Source: Escallonia rubra (lineage: Eukaryota; Streptophyta; Magnoliopsida; Escalloniales; Escalloniaceae). From it: 64,000 bases of DNA. The stretch spans positions 868,001 through 932,000 of the forward strand of contig JAVXUO010001488.1 of NCBI GenBank assembly GCA_033065855.1. The letters are read 5' to 3'. The position numbers and the translations under genes are program-made. The notes beneath the pieces are model-generated. The model was not told the origin of the DNA. It searched no databases and worked only from the letters and a program-made list of their open reading frames with translations. The number at the start of each line of letters is the position of its first letter. Position 1 is the first letter of the stretch. Below, piece by piece: positions 1-12,900 of this stretch.

Positions 1-1752
1 CAGCTCGTGAATTGCCTTTTTCCGATCATTGAGTAGGTTTTCCGGCCAAGTGATGGACTCCATACAAAGTTCTTTTGGACTGGTGTGTGTGTGTGTGTTT
101 TTTTTTTTGCTCTACTTCAGCTCTGTGCTAAGCCAAGTGAGCGCAAAGAGAGGCCTTTTTATGTTGGATTGGAGAAAAGGGATAGGGGGAATGGCAAATG
201 CTGGGAAGATTAAAAGGACCTTGCGGGGAAAGTTCCTTAACCTTTTGTTTATGTACAACCACCACGCGCGTCTTCCTTCCTTCTTTCACAAACATAGGGA
301 GAAAAATCATACTATCGCCGCCCTATTGAGTACTGAAAATGCGAAAGATGCGATAAAAAGTACTCCCTATGTTCTATTAATCTCTCATTCTTTAATATAT
401 TTTTAAATTTTTTTTGAGATAAACTTAGTACATACGACGAGCGTTAAGCTTTCTCGTTGCTGTTCTCCTGTCTTGAACTGTCAAAGAATACTTACTAAAC
501 TATGAGAAACAAAAAGTTGGCTTGAATGGAGATACTTCACATTTGGAACAGGAGCACGGGGTTCCCGTTCGTGGAAAGGCAATATATGTCTTCCAAATCT
601 CTATTCTCTTTTAGTTGTGGGAGTTTCAGTTTTAAATTTCGAACATACGTAAATATTGTTGTGAATCGTTATATTTGCCTAGTTTGACATCCCTAACCAT
701 TGATTTTACTAGTTTAGTTTACTTTTATTGCTTAAGCATTTAAACTTTATCTTTAAAAACTCATGTTTTTTTTAAAGAAATCGCAAATTATCAAAAAAAT
801 AGAGTATGACCGTCGTCGTAACGATTTTTAGGACCATAAAGCGGTTTAGGACAAGTTTTATTAGCAAAGCATTAGCATCGTGCTTTACACGAATGATGAT
901 CCAGCGCGTCAGAGAAAGCTGCTTACGCCAGAGTGACGTTGTTGTGCTATTGTCATGGCTAATTCGTCACTTCCGTGCCACTTGGTACCACGAATAATAA
1001 ATTCCAAGCTTGAATTTTGAATTCACAACTTACACTTATTTTATTTATTTCTTAATGAATGAAATGAAAGCCTAGTAGGAGCATATGACGATAATAACCT
1101 TTTTCAGTGCCATTTCTTTGGACATGATTGGGGGGTATATATGGGTTTCTCAATAATCCAATGCCTTGGTTGTTGTTTTAGTCAAAGCCTTGGAGGCTAA
1201 TCATATCTCAATCTCATATAGTACTTTTTCTTTTTTCTTTTTTCTTTTTTACAAAAAAGGCTACGTTTTAAAAAATACGAACCTTGGTCCTACTGTCTAT
1301 TCACACACAAAAAAATACGTATTCTTTCTACACCTATCGTTGTGGCCTTGTTTGATTTTGTACAGAATAAAAGTAAGTATCGTCCAAAATAGAACGGACA
1401 AACTTATCAGCGATTATTGCGGAGAAGTGACTAGAGTAAAATTTATGATGAGAGAGTATTTGGGGTGAGAAAAAGTCTAAGGAATACGGACTTATTTATA
1501 ATGCATCAAGAGACGCTTATGAGCAGTGCATTTGATGACAGCAACTACACAAGTGCGCCTAAAAGTGCCTTTTCGTCACGAGCCCAACCGAGCACGCACG
1601 CATGTGTGGTGTGGTGTGGTGCACCGCACATGTAATTATTGTTAGCCTTAAAACCTTGTAATGTAATCCATAGAATTTAGGGTCCAATTATTAAAAGATA
1701 CCCATCATACAACACAAGGGCATCGGTTTTTTTTTAGAAGTCCACAGTGAGT
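1..1752. other. Gene-free stretch
   Basis: No coding region with homology, splice structure or codon-like composition is visible on either strand. The sequence is AT-rich with short T and A runs. The open frames here (for example 29-406 plus) look random and resemble no protein I recognise. Confidence 0.6.
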
Positions 1753-2489
1753 AGGGCGTGCAAATGAACGAGTATTCGGCTCACTAAGGCGAGATCGTAC
1801 TTATGTTGAAATTTTTTGAGGAGGTTCAAGCCGGGCTCGTGTTAGTCATGAGCTTTTGTATGAGCTCAAATTTCATGCTCGAGCTCGGGCATTGATTAAG
1901 AAGCCCATTCTTCGAGTTCTTTCTCTGCGGTGGAGATTCCGAGCGTCTGAAATCACCATAAATTGTCTTGTTAACGATACTTGGTGGTTTTGCTCGAATC
2001 CATGCGGCCCTCTTTTATTCGAGTGATTGATTTGGTTTCATATTATCAGTATCAGGTGTAAAATGGAGAAGAGGGGAAATGTATGTACTTTGCAGGTGTA
2101 GAATGAAAAGAGAGGGGAAGAGAAAAGGGTACATAGTATTTTTGTACTCTCTTGGTGATGATTGGCTGTAGGAGCAATTTATATTTTGATTGGGTTTGAG
2201 ATACTCTCTTTCTAGCTAGTTAGAAATTATAAACATGCATTAGGTTTTTGTTATATATATAAATTAAAAAGACGCACGTACATACATACATATATGTATA
2301 GCCCTAACGTTCACGAATGTAAATGAGCTGAGTTTTAGTATGCTCATGTTCGGCTCGTCTTTTAACTATTCAAAATTTCATGCTTAAGTTCGGTTCGCTT
2401 ATGAATAATTGAACGGTCACTAACAAGCTTTGTACGAATGAATACGAGCTTTGCTCATGGCAAGCTTAGTTTGCTTGCAGCCCTTGTAG
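1753..2489. mobile_element. Possible hAT-type non-autonomous element
   Basis: The left end reads TAGGGCGTGCAA and the right end, read on the other strand, resembles it (CAAGGGCTGCAAGC). Both ends lead into runs rich in GAGCTCG and CGGCTC words, a composition known from plant hAT-type MITEs. The interior is AT-rich and non-coding. The expected 8-bp target duplication is only weakly matched (ACAGTGAG against GTAGCGAG), so the borders are approximate and this may be an old copy. Confidence 0.35.
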
Positions 2490-2630
2490 CGAGACATGAA
2501 GGCAAAGTAAAAAAGTTAAGTTGAGCGATGGGGTAACGCAAAGCAGCCAGGCGATCTACTGCACAATCACCTTCTTAACAAATTTAAGTCCAAGAGATAA
2601 TCATTTTCACACACACACACGCGCGGAGTA

Positions 2631-5600
2631 CAATTAAGGAACATTTGTTTTCGGGACATTGGCTTTTAAATGACACGACCGTGTGAACTTGGAATCTAAA
2701 GTTAGTGGATATCCTCAAATTTCAAAGGCATTTATCCACAATAAAGAGAGTCTGTGCAACAATTCACCACATTAATGATTCTGGTAAATGTTGTTTGTTT
2801 TCATTTGTAAGAAGCAACATTGTCTACTAACATGGTATATGATAGGTGAGATGAGTGCCAATAATAGGGAGTGTGTCAGGCCAATAAAGGCTAAGAAAGA
2901 AGAGCACCAGAAGTAAGCAATCTATCAGAATCCCATCTAGGGTGCATGCATCTATATATGCCCAGTTTGGAAGAATCTAAGAGGCTTACGCATGAACCGT
3001 GCAAGGGGAATGAAGATTTTTGTTTATTCGGAACGAAATCAAGTCCAAAGATACCATGCAAGAATCAAGATCGCACTACTGCTTACTTTGTCATACCAAA
3101 CATTGTTTTCATTAAGGTCTGTACTCTTGCAAGACCATCCTACTAAGCACTACTCACCCTCCAAATTAAAACTAGAGCGGTCAATTTGCCGCCATTAGAC
3201 CATAGATAGATATGACCCCTGTTCACAAACCCGGTTGGGACTGACGTCAGAACGAGTCTCAATTTCATCGACCGGTGTTTCATATGGCATGTATTTCATG
3301 AGGATGTGAACATATACATATATGTACATATATATTTTGTACAATTAAGGAACATTTTTTTTCGGGACATTGGCTTTTAAATGACACGACTGTGTGAACT
3401 TGGAATCTGAAGTTAGTGGATATCCTCAAATTTCAAAGGCATTTATCCGCAATAAAGAGACTCTGTGCAACAATTCACCACATTAATGATTCTGGTAGAC
3501 GTTGTTTGTTTTCTCACGTAAGAAGCAACATTGTCTACTAACATGGTATATGATAGGTGAGATGAGTGCCAATAATAGGGAGTGTGTCTGGCCAATAAAG
3601 ACTAAGAAAGAAGAGCACCAGAAGTAAGCAATCTATCAGAATCCCATCTAGGGTTTTTATACACTTAAAATGTGCATGCATCTATATATGCCCAGTTTGG
3701 AAGAATCTAAGAGGCTTACGCATGAACCGTGCAAACCCGAAACCATCTAATCTTAGAAAAGAACATGAAATCCTAGGATTGTTAGTCAGAGATATCGTAA
3801 AGGCAAGGGCAAGGGGAATGAACATATTTCTTTATTCGGAACGAAATCAAGTCCAAAGATACTCTTGCAAGAATCAAGATCGCACTACTACTCACTTTGT
3901 CATACCAAACATTGTTTTCATCAAGGTCGTACTCTTACAAGACCATCCTACTAAGCACTACGTACTAGGGATGGCAATCCAACCCGCAACCGGCGGATCC
4001 CCGTCCCGCCCCGGTCCGATAGGAGCGGGTTATTTTAACTTTGACCGGATCACGGGGCGGGTATGATTTTTTTTTAAAAAATCCACAGCGGGTTAGGGTC
4101 GGGTGTGGTATTTCATCTGGCCCGCCCCGATATCCGCCCCGCGACCCGCACCCGCTATTTTAACCATTATCTTGATTTAATCCTAGCCATCTATCCTTAC
4201 CTATATATACATCATATAAACCCTAAAAGTTTCACCTTCTCTCACTCAGTCCCTCACTCCCTCTGCCGACTGCCGCCCAGCCCAGCTGCTCTCCTCCTTC
4301 TCGGCGACTCCGCCCAACCCAACTGCTCTCCTCCCTCTCGGCGACGCCGCCAAGCTTCCCCACCAGCCGGCGACTCCGCCCAGCCCAGCTGCTCTCCTCC
4401 TTCTCGGCGACTCCGGCGACTCTGCCCAGCCCAGCTGCTCTCCTCCTCTCGGCGACGCCGCCAAGCTTCCCCACCAGCCGCCGCAAGCTTAGCATCACAT
4501 GGGCTGAATCTAGAGGTTAGGGCAGGGCGGAGCGGGGCGGGGATGGGTTTTCTAAAGTATGTTAGGGTCGGATGTGGTATTAAGGTTATAGAACACGGCG
4601 CGGAGCGGGTGCAGGGCGGGGTGGGATTTCAGGGGTAGCGGGGCGGGTTCGGATTGTAGCAGATCCGCATCCACCCGCCCCATTGCCATCCCTACTACGT
4701 ACCCTCCAAAACTAGAGCGGTCAATTTACCGCCATTAGACCGTAGATAGATGTGAGCCTTGCTCGCAAACCCGGTTGCACATACTGACGTCAAAACGAGT
4801 CTCAATTTCATCGACAAATGTTTCATATGGCATGTATTTCATGAGGATGTGAATATATACATATATGTACATATATATGTGATACAATTAAGGAACATTT
4901 ATTTTCGAAACTTTGGCTTTTAAATGACATGGCTCTGCAAACTTGAAATCTGAGATTAGTAGATCCCTCGTAGGTCAAAGGCATTTATCCGAAATTAAAG
5001 AGACACTGTGCAACAGTTCACCAATTCACCAATAAGAAGAAGCAAACGTTGCTTAGTAACAAGGTATGAGGAATCACACGAGTACCATTAACACTGAGTT
5101 TGTCTAGCCAATAAAGGTTAAGATTGAAGAGCAGCAGAAGTGAGCAATCTACAAGGATCCCATACTAGGGTTTTTACACACTCAAAATGTACATGTATAT
5201 ATATGTCCAGTTTGGAAGAATCTAAGAGGCTTACGGAAGAACCGTGCCAAACCAAACCATCTAATTTTAAAAAGGAACGTATATAATCCTTGTACGGTTA
5301 GTCAGAGATCTCATAAAGGCGAGGACAAGGGGAAAGAATAGATTCTTTTATCTGGAACAAAATCAAGTTCAAAGATAATCTTGCAAGAATAAAAAACGTA
5401 CACTTAATTACTTTGTCATACCAAACTTAATTTGTTTTCATTAAAGTCGTACTCTTGCAATACCATCCTACTAACTAAGTACTAATCATCCCCCAAAACT
5501 AGAGCGGTCAATTTACCACCCTTGGACCACGGATAGATCGCTCGCAATCCCGGGTGCGTAAACGGACGGCCGCCAAAACGAGTCTCGGTTTCATCGGTGC
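2631..5600. repeat. Three tandem copies of a ~0.7-0.8 kb unit
   Basis: Units begin at about 2631, 3342 and 4885, each with CAATTAAGGAACATTT followed by CTTTTAAATGACA. Each continues through shared blocks such as GGTTAAG/GGCTAAG, CCAGTTTGGAAGAATCTAAG and AACTAGAGCGGTCAATT. The first two copies are 711 bp apart and nearly identical. The third is more diverged. The second copy is lengthened by the hAT element at 3966-4694 plus its target duplication. No conserved open frame runs through all three copies, so I see no gene in the unit. Confidence 0.85.
3966..4694. mobile_element. hAT-type non-autonomous transposon, copy 1
   Basis: The element starts TAGGGATGGCAAT and ends ATTGCCATCCCTA, perfect 13-bp terminal inverted repeats. 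It is flanked by a perfect 8-bp duplication CTACGTAC (3958-3965 and 4695-4702), the size made by hAT transposases. About 200 bp at each end is GC-rich with GGCGGG and GGGTCGG words. The centre holds a TATA-like CTATATATAC near 4200, then a leader-like CT-rich stretch and a short internal tandem repeat (4274-4498) built on GGCGACTCCGCCCA. No transposase is encoded. It sits inside the second tandem unit; the first unit shows the matching empty site near 3148. Confidence 0.9.
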
Positions 5601-6978
5601 CATGTTTCTTAGGGCGTGTACATGTACTTCATGTGGATGTAACCCCACAGATATTGGAAGTTGCAGGGCAACTTGTTTGGATAAAGCCATGGGGGAGGGG
5701 GGGTTGATGATGAAGTGCAAAAGAGATCAACGTACGTAAGGGGGAGTGACCACAAGAATACTTTTTACTTTTTGGAGGAGGAAATGGATTGCTCCGAGCA
5801 AGGTGGGGGCATGTCTGGACCCAGAGAGCCGTGTTCACACAGAAGAAGATGACAAAGGGCCTCGTTGGGCACGTTGTGGAAATTGTAGGACGTTTCTGTG
5901 TTCACACCACTGTGCGCGACCCCTTTTTCGCTCTCCGCTCACATGGATGGGCAGATGGTTCGCTGTTTCCGTAGCATGCGCGCCTTTAACCAACAATCAA
6001 GAAAAATGAAAGCGCTGATCTTTAGATCAAGCATAATATATATGGCACATAGTATGAACATTGAACGTGCTGCAGGAGTTGTTCACTCTTCAAATATCGA
6101 TTTTTTTAATTAATTGAAAGGATTGATTGATGTTAAGTATGTTCTTTTAATTTCACGAGTAGCCAGATTACTTTTTAAGAAAATCAAGATACATAAAACG
6201 TGAATATCACAGCGATGGTATCAGAGATACAAGTCTTTGAAGCTAACTCTTAGGTAACTAAAACCGAACTTGAACATGTTGACTAAATCGCACACGGCTT
6301 CTAGCAGAGATGTTTGGTTGTCTTTGGAAAAAAAGAATAGGGCTTTTTTTTATTCCCCATGGTTTTTTTGTTGCCAGATCTTTAGATCTTATGTACCTAG
6401 AACTGACCAAATTCTACGAGGAAACTCTTGGATGGTTTTGTGAAAGCAATGTACGTATGTAAGCATACTGAAGCATCCGGTACAATTACTTAGTAGCTAG
6501 CATTCATTAGGCCACATATGTTACATCTGTGGCATTACGTCAGTCTATCCATTGGCTAAGCTTATTGTTATAGACTTAAGGCTATAATGACTTTTGACGG
6601 AGCAACGTAAAAAGCAGATTGAATCAGAAAGTATGTTCACTCAAAAGTTGAAACTGCTTTGGCTTAAGTTGTTACAACTTTGGCACTGAAGTTAGCCTGA
6701 TGTTAGGCTAGGCTGATTGTCACAGATGCAACGAATTTTACTAAAGAGAAGTGTACTAAACTGGAGCACGTGATAAAAGGCACTGAAAAACTGACTTTGG
6801 CAAAAGCTGTTGCAGCATTAACACTTAGGGATAGCCAACCCATTATGCTTTCATAGTCATAATGCCAATAATAAGAGCGCTGGGGGGAGTTCCCCTTGCT
6901 CACAATCTTCGACCAATCATATCTGAAGTTTAGCCTTATTACACCCATCCACGGCTAACTTTTAGAATCAGACACTAC
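5600..6978. other. Gene-free stretch
   Basis: I see no supported gene. Open frames such as 5746-6009 (plus) lack recognisable domains and have no splice or homology support. The sequence changes from mixed composition near 5.6-6.0 kb to AT-rich. Confidence 0.55.
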
Positions 6979-7731
6979 TAGGGATGGCAATAAGACCCGC
7001 AACCGACGGATCCCCGCCCCGCCTCGCTCCCTTAGGAGCGGGTCTTTTTGACTTTGACCGGACCACGGGGCGGGTATGATTTTTCTTAAAAAAATCCGCA
7101 GCGGGTTAGGGGCGGGTATGGTATTTAGTCCAACCGCCCCGCCTCGCGACCCGGTCCTGCCCCGGTATATTAACTCAATTCATCTTTCAATCTTAGCTGT
7201 CCATCCCACACATATATAAGATTTCCTTTCCAATCCATTCATCCCCACTCCCCAACTCTAATTTCCAAATTCCAATCACTCTCACCCTGCCGAAAACAAG
7301 ACCAAGTGCCACGGCGCCGCACGAGCCCTAATCTTCATCTGCCGACAAAGGTGGCGCGCCGTCGACTGACCTGCGACTTTGCACCGTGATGGCGTGATTG
7401 CTACCTTTCTCTCCCTCTCCTTCGCACCTGCAAGTTTGCTACTGAACTTCTCTCCCTTTCCTTCGCACCGTCGCTGCTGTGCTCGCTGCCATCTGAGCAT
7501 ATTGGGCTACCGTGATTGCTGCCGTGATCTACTGCGAATTTCATGGTAAAAACGCAGGTTTGCGAAGTGCCAAAGCGGAGCGGGGCGGGGACGGGTTTTC
7601 TAAAGCATTTTAGGGTCGGATATGGATTTGCAAGTGTATAACCCGGTGCGGGACGGAGTGGAATTTCAAGGGTAGCGGGGCGGGTGCGGATCTTATAAGA
7701 TCCGCATCCGACCCGCCCCATTCCCATCCCT
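6979..7731. mobile_element. hAT-type non-autonomous transposon, copy 2
   Basis: The left end TAGGGATGGCAAT is identical to copy 1. The right end ATTCCCATCCCT differs by one base in the repeat. Flanks GACACTAC (6971-6978) and CACACTAC (7732-7739) match at 7 of 8 positions, as an aged 8-bp duplication. The outer ~200 bp resemble copy 1 closely, with ACTTTGACCGGA-CACGGGGCGGG and GATCCGCATCC blocks. The middle is different: it has an ATATATAAG TATA-like site near 7215, then a CT-rich leader-like stretch. It is non-coding as far as can be seen. Confidence 0.85.
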
Positions 7732-7739
7732 CACACTAC

Positions 7740-9971
7740 TCTAATTTCTATAGAGCAGCTCACAGGAATAACGATGGCATGTGAATAGACCTTACCCTTT
7801 GATGAATATGACATTAACCAACGCAGACAATTAGAAAAAAAGAAAGTATTGAGCATTCTTCACATCTCACCCCACTGTCGACTACCAATAATCACCATGC
7901 CAAAATCGAACCCATCATCCACATATTGAGCCTAATTATCTCATTTTTTACTCTTTCGCTAACGTATTTAACTACCCTAGTCACCACTGACCAGCCACTG
8001 CCACACTACTATTGACCTCAAGTCTGCCATGGCCACCCTCAAGATCTGATCACAGGATTCCGCCGCGACCATCATGACCATATCATGATTTCCACTTTGT
8101 CTCACCAGAAAGCCCATTTTGAAATCCGTCACCGTCCTCCATTCATCTTCACCATATCCAACCTCACCGTTATGTACCCCCACCAGAACACAACCACCAC
8201 CTCATACCCACCCATTAATGCAGCATATCCATTGTTGTCACCATTGTCGCCGCCTGCCCACTACCACCATACCTGCCGCCCTATCAATCACACTACAGCA
8301 GCACCGGTAACACGCCATCATCACCCCACCGCCAATCCTCGTACCCCAACCTCATCTTTAGACTTTCCAAACCTTCATCAGAACCTAGAAACTTCTTCAA
8401 ACTCTGAACCCAATTTATATCTTCAACATTTTACTTACGTATTATCGGCATCCAAGGACAGAAGGGGTCTTTGGGGTAATGGTTTTTGCGATTCTGAAGT
8501 TGCTTTAATACAGATTTGTGTCCTTGAATTGCAGCTATTCGCCATGGTGGTGGTCATGGTTGTTGGCAATGGGTTTGAGAATCTCAATGGTGGTGGTTCG
8601 ATGGTGGAGTGATGTTGGGCTTGAAAAGGCTTTCGCTTCCGGTAACCATCGCTTATGGCCAGGCGTAAAATGTAAAACTATCAAACTACAACATGCAAAG
8701 TGTATTTTCCAGAATTAATTGTAGGAATGAGTAATAAGGACAACCCTCAGTGGTGGCCTGTGTAATTACACCAAGAGATTTAACTCAAGATCCCTTACTG
8801 AATGTGAGCAAGGACGGTGTACCTCTGATGCTTTAAACATTTTTCCTTTCATTTCTCAGAAGTGTAAAGAAGATACACCTGATCTTTACATGTAACTGTT
8901 ATATACGACACATCCCTCTTCCCCGGGAGCGAAAATGAGGGTGAGATTCTGACAACCTGCAAACACCACAAACTATATTTCAGCCAACATGCTCCAGCAC
9001 CTGTTCAACGGCCTTTATGGTGCTCTTTTTTGTCCAACTTATGATCGGCCGGCGTATTCTCGCTTTTGCCTTGAGTTCACCCCATCTTCCCCATCGTGTG
9101 AGTGGATAATTCAGATGTCTCTTGTATATTCTGGATCGCTTCTTTCACATTCAGGAAGTCGGCTTGAGTAACTCGTCTGCGATTTATGGACCAAAATCAA
9201 CTTACCAAATAAGAGGAAAGAACAAAACAAATCAAGAGGATCCAGAAAAGCTGAGAGCTTGCATGGTATTGAAAGAGGAATAAAGATATCGTAGAGTAAT
9301 TCTCATAACTACAGGAAATAACATTTGATTCAGAAAACACGTCTCCGCTATTCCCTAGGAAGGGGGAAGGGGCTTGGAGTGCTACAAGGGCCAATAGTGA
9401 TTATGAAATGGAAAAGGATATTACGCAAAATTATATGTTACAAGTTGTGACATCTCAAGTTTCTTTTTTCTTTTTCATCAGACTGTAACAAGCGATATTA
9501 CTGTGGGACAAGTTATTATCTCCTTGGCTGTAACCTTGGAAAAACGATTTACTAATATGTACATGTGTGCAGAAATGTTTACCATATTCACTAAAAAGTT
9601 GGACTTCCAGAAAGACATAGCAACCTGAAATGCCTAAAATAACTGCTAAAGCTAACAATTTGCTGCAATCATACTAGCACATATAACCCTCAGAACAAAA
9701 TTACTAGTTCTCAAAGATGGGAAGTAGATAATGCAGGGAGCAAAATTCGAAAGCTGTATAAATTCCAAAAAAAGTTATTGCAACATGTGAAAATTATATC
9801 GAAGTTTAAGTCACTTCTTCGTTAGGCAATAGGTATCACATAGATTTATAAAAGTGGACTTACCATTATAGTTTACACCTGAATGTGATGGAGAAGCACA
9901 TCCGGATAAACTCAAGGAAACTGTAGTGGAATCATGTCAGTTCGCAAGGCAAAGATCATACAAGCTAACTG
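7740..9971. other. Gene-free stretch with a CCA-rich block
   Basis: Positions 7860-8330 are rich in CCACCA/ACCACC words, giving long but low-complexity open frames full of His, Pro and Thr. I take these as non-coding. 8.6-9.9 kb shows nothing recognisable; its last few hundred bases probably hold the 3' UTR of the flippase gene that ends at 9972. Confidence 0.5.
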
Positions 9972-12900
9972 CTACCCTGATCTGGTTGGACTACGCCGTT
10001 TTCTAAGAATCTCAGCTTCTCTGGCTATTTGGATATCTGAAGGCCAGAAAGTTTGACGTATAACTTTGAAAATAAAGCGAGGGAGAAGTGCTAAGACTGT
10101 TATAAGCAAAATGGAGAGCCAATACGTAGGAAACTTCGCAAGATGGTAGATTGTCCTGCCAAGATTCAAATTGTATCAGTTCCGGCAAGATTCGATTTGT
10201 ATTAGTTCCATGAATTAGCATATAAGAGCTAGGAATGCAGAATAACATGAGGTCAGTGAAATTCCAAAGTAAAAAGACTAACCCGTAATTCGGGAAATAA
10301 GGTATAGAATCCAATACCACCACACAGGCATATGTAATAATTATAGATCCCCATATTGCAATATGGGTAAATGAGACCCATCTCTGAATGTCCATTGCCA
10401 AATGCACATTGACTAAAACAACAACGGCAATTGTCCACAAGCTGCCCATGCTCCATATGTCCATTGTACTCTCGCTATAAGTAAATACGGGTATATAAAA
10501 GAGAACAAGGCTCTGCCAGAGTGTGTCAATCATCATGATCCAAAAGAGGTACATGTTGTAACTCTCATGCCTATGGCCTGCTCCATAAAGCTTTGGATAT
10601 TTGAGCAGCGTCTTATCGCTTAAGTCCTTGTCCAGAATACCAACAACAATAGTAGGTACTGAAGTATAAATGATAGAATAAAACATACTACTCCAATCTG
10701 TTAGTGCAGAAGTTGTTGAAAAGGCTGTGAACAATATATACCTGGACATGACAAATAGAAAAAAAGCCGTTAACTCAGACATAAAAACCAATCGTCACAT
10801 TATATGTAGATCAGTTATACATGAACTGAGACTAGCAATGACCTGAGAGTAGCAAAACTCGATGAATATGAGTCATCAAATGCAAGAAAAGATTTTGCTC
10901 AGAGAAGATACAAAAATGAAAGACCATCAAACCCGGCCATCCAACCCAGAAAATATGAGCATAGTGTTAAGCCGTTGACTAAAACGTTAAAGTCAAAATC
11001 TTATTGTTTTGTTCCCGAGAAAGTAACGAACCAAAAATGCAAGTCTTTAAGGATAAAAGTCATCGTTGGCAACAAGTATATATTGTTGCTGGGCAATGAG
11101 ACTTTAAACCAATTGCTTTTGTTTTGTTTCTGGTGGATAATTGTAGGGTTTTCTGCTTTCGTATCTAGAGGGATCCTAGTCTTTTGAAGAAAGATTGCTT
11201 AAAAGCTTAAGCATCTCACAGTCTTATTCCAAAAGTAGAAAGTCCTTAACTTTTTCATCTGTCTAACTTGAATAGTACACGTATATTCTACTTTTCACAA
11301 CAGCTTTTCAGCATGTTCTGACCCATAACTCCACCAGAAATAGAACAAAAGCAACCGGTTCAGTCTCATTGCCCAGCAACAACAAACACTTAAATAGCGC
11401 AGTACATGTAAATTCTGCCTTTAGCAACAGCTTTTCAGCATGTTCATCGGCCCACAACTAAAGCAAATGCCCCTTAGCTGCAAGCCTATAACCACTTCAT
11501 ATCCCAAACTGTTTCTCTTGTATGTACTATGAGAATTCTCCATCCAAAACAATCGGGCTATATCTTTTTTCAGTGGTTAATGGCCCATGCCTTCGTAAAC
11601 TCATATCTAAAATTAATGTTATAGCACTCCACAGGCACACAAGCCATCGACTTACATTTACATGAAATTATAAGAGCAAAAGAAAAAAACACTAAATCCA
11701 TCACTAGGAACAGAACAGAAGCATTGGTTTAACGTCTCATTGCCTAGCAACAATACATTTCAATACCGAGTGCACGTCAGTTTTGCATTTAGCAACAGCT
11801 TTGTAGCAGTTTAGCAGACTAGGGTACACTCAGCTCATTGGCCCACAGCTAAATCAAATGCCACACTGTGAATCAAAGGTCCCCTTAGCTTGAGACCACT
11901 CTGTTTCTCTTGTTTATGGGAGATACAAGCAGTCCAGAATAAACAGCCAGTCTCATTGTCAATTACCAAAAACATTCCACCTGATTTCTCAACTCCGTAA
12001 CAGGGAGACACAGTGGGTAGAAAACAGGTCACTTCGACTATTTCCAACTTAGAAAGCGACTCCGATTTGAGACGTTGAACCAGTGCTTTTCACTGCTCAG
12101 CAATAATGTATGCCTAGTAATGACATACGCCCTTGTCTGAAATCTGAATTAACAATCACGAAGGGAGTCTGAGGGAACCTTAGAAATGGTCTAAATTAAC
12201 ACAAAATTATTTTAGATCAAAGGTACGTCCCCGTGCAACAGGAATGGGAAACATGTAACTTGATTACCGCCATCGGTGGCTGGCTTGGGGGGACAGGTCC
12301 ACTAACGAAGTTTATTCCAAGTTGAAAGATACTTGAATCAAAGATTTATGGAACACCCAAAATACTCTTTGAATTTCAAGGTGAAGCAATTAAATATGAG
12401 GTTAGCATTCACTTCTCTCAAACAGTCTTTCCAAATATATTCCGTGTCTATAAAACAGTGCAATGCTTAACTCTCAACAACAGAGCAGCAACTAACATGA
12501 TCTTGAGTAAAGACCTTAAGAAACCAGGATCTCCTCCGCAGTTCAACATCTACGTCACTTATAGCTCTCCTAATAATACGTTCATATCTTCATCGTATTT
12601 ACTAAGCATAAAAGTCACCACAACCTTCAGACAAAAAACACCTCTCTTTTCACTGACATACGTATTGACATTTCTAGCCCCTAGCACTTGCTGCTCATGC
12701 AAATGAAATTTTGCTAGAATAACTTAGTAAGTTTATCCAGCAAATAGCATTACAATGGACATTGAAAAACAGGGGTTAGCTTGGAAAACAATAAACCAAA
12801 TTAGGTATTCAAATATCAAACGGATGCACACAGAAAAATGATAGAAGATATATAAAGTATGAACACAGAAAAATGATGGAAGTTATATGAAGTATGAACA

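Noticed and set aside
4105-4638. 177-codon frame and antisense 88-codon frame near 4.2-4.6 kb
   Set aside because: Both lie wholly inside the hAT element and come from its GC-rich internal repeats.
5746-6009. 87-codon Cys/Trp-rich frame
   Set aside because: No recognised domain, no splice support and overlapping frames of equal quality.
8085-8612. 175-codon frame in the CCA-rich block
   Set aside because: His/Pro/Thr-rich low complexity, no splice sites or homology, and similar blocks occur in transposon centres.
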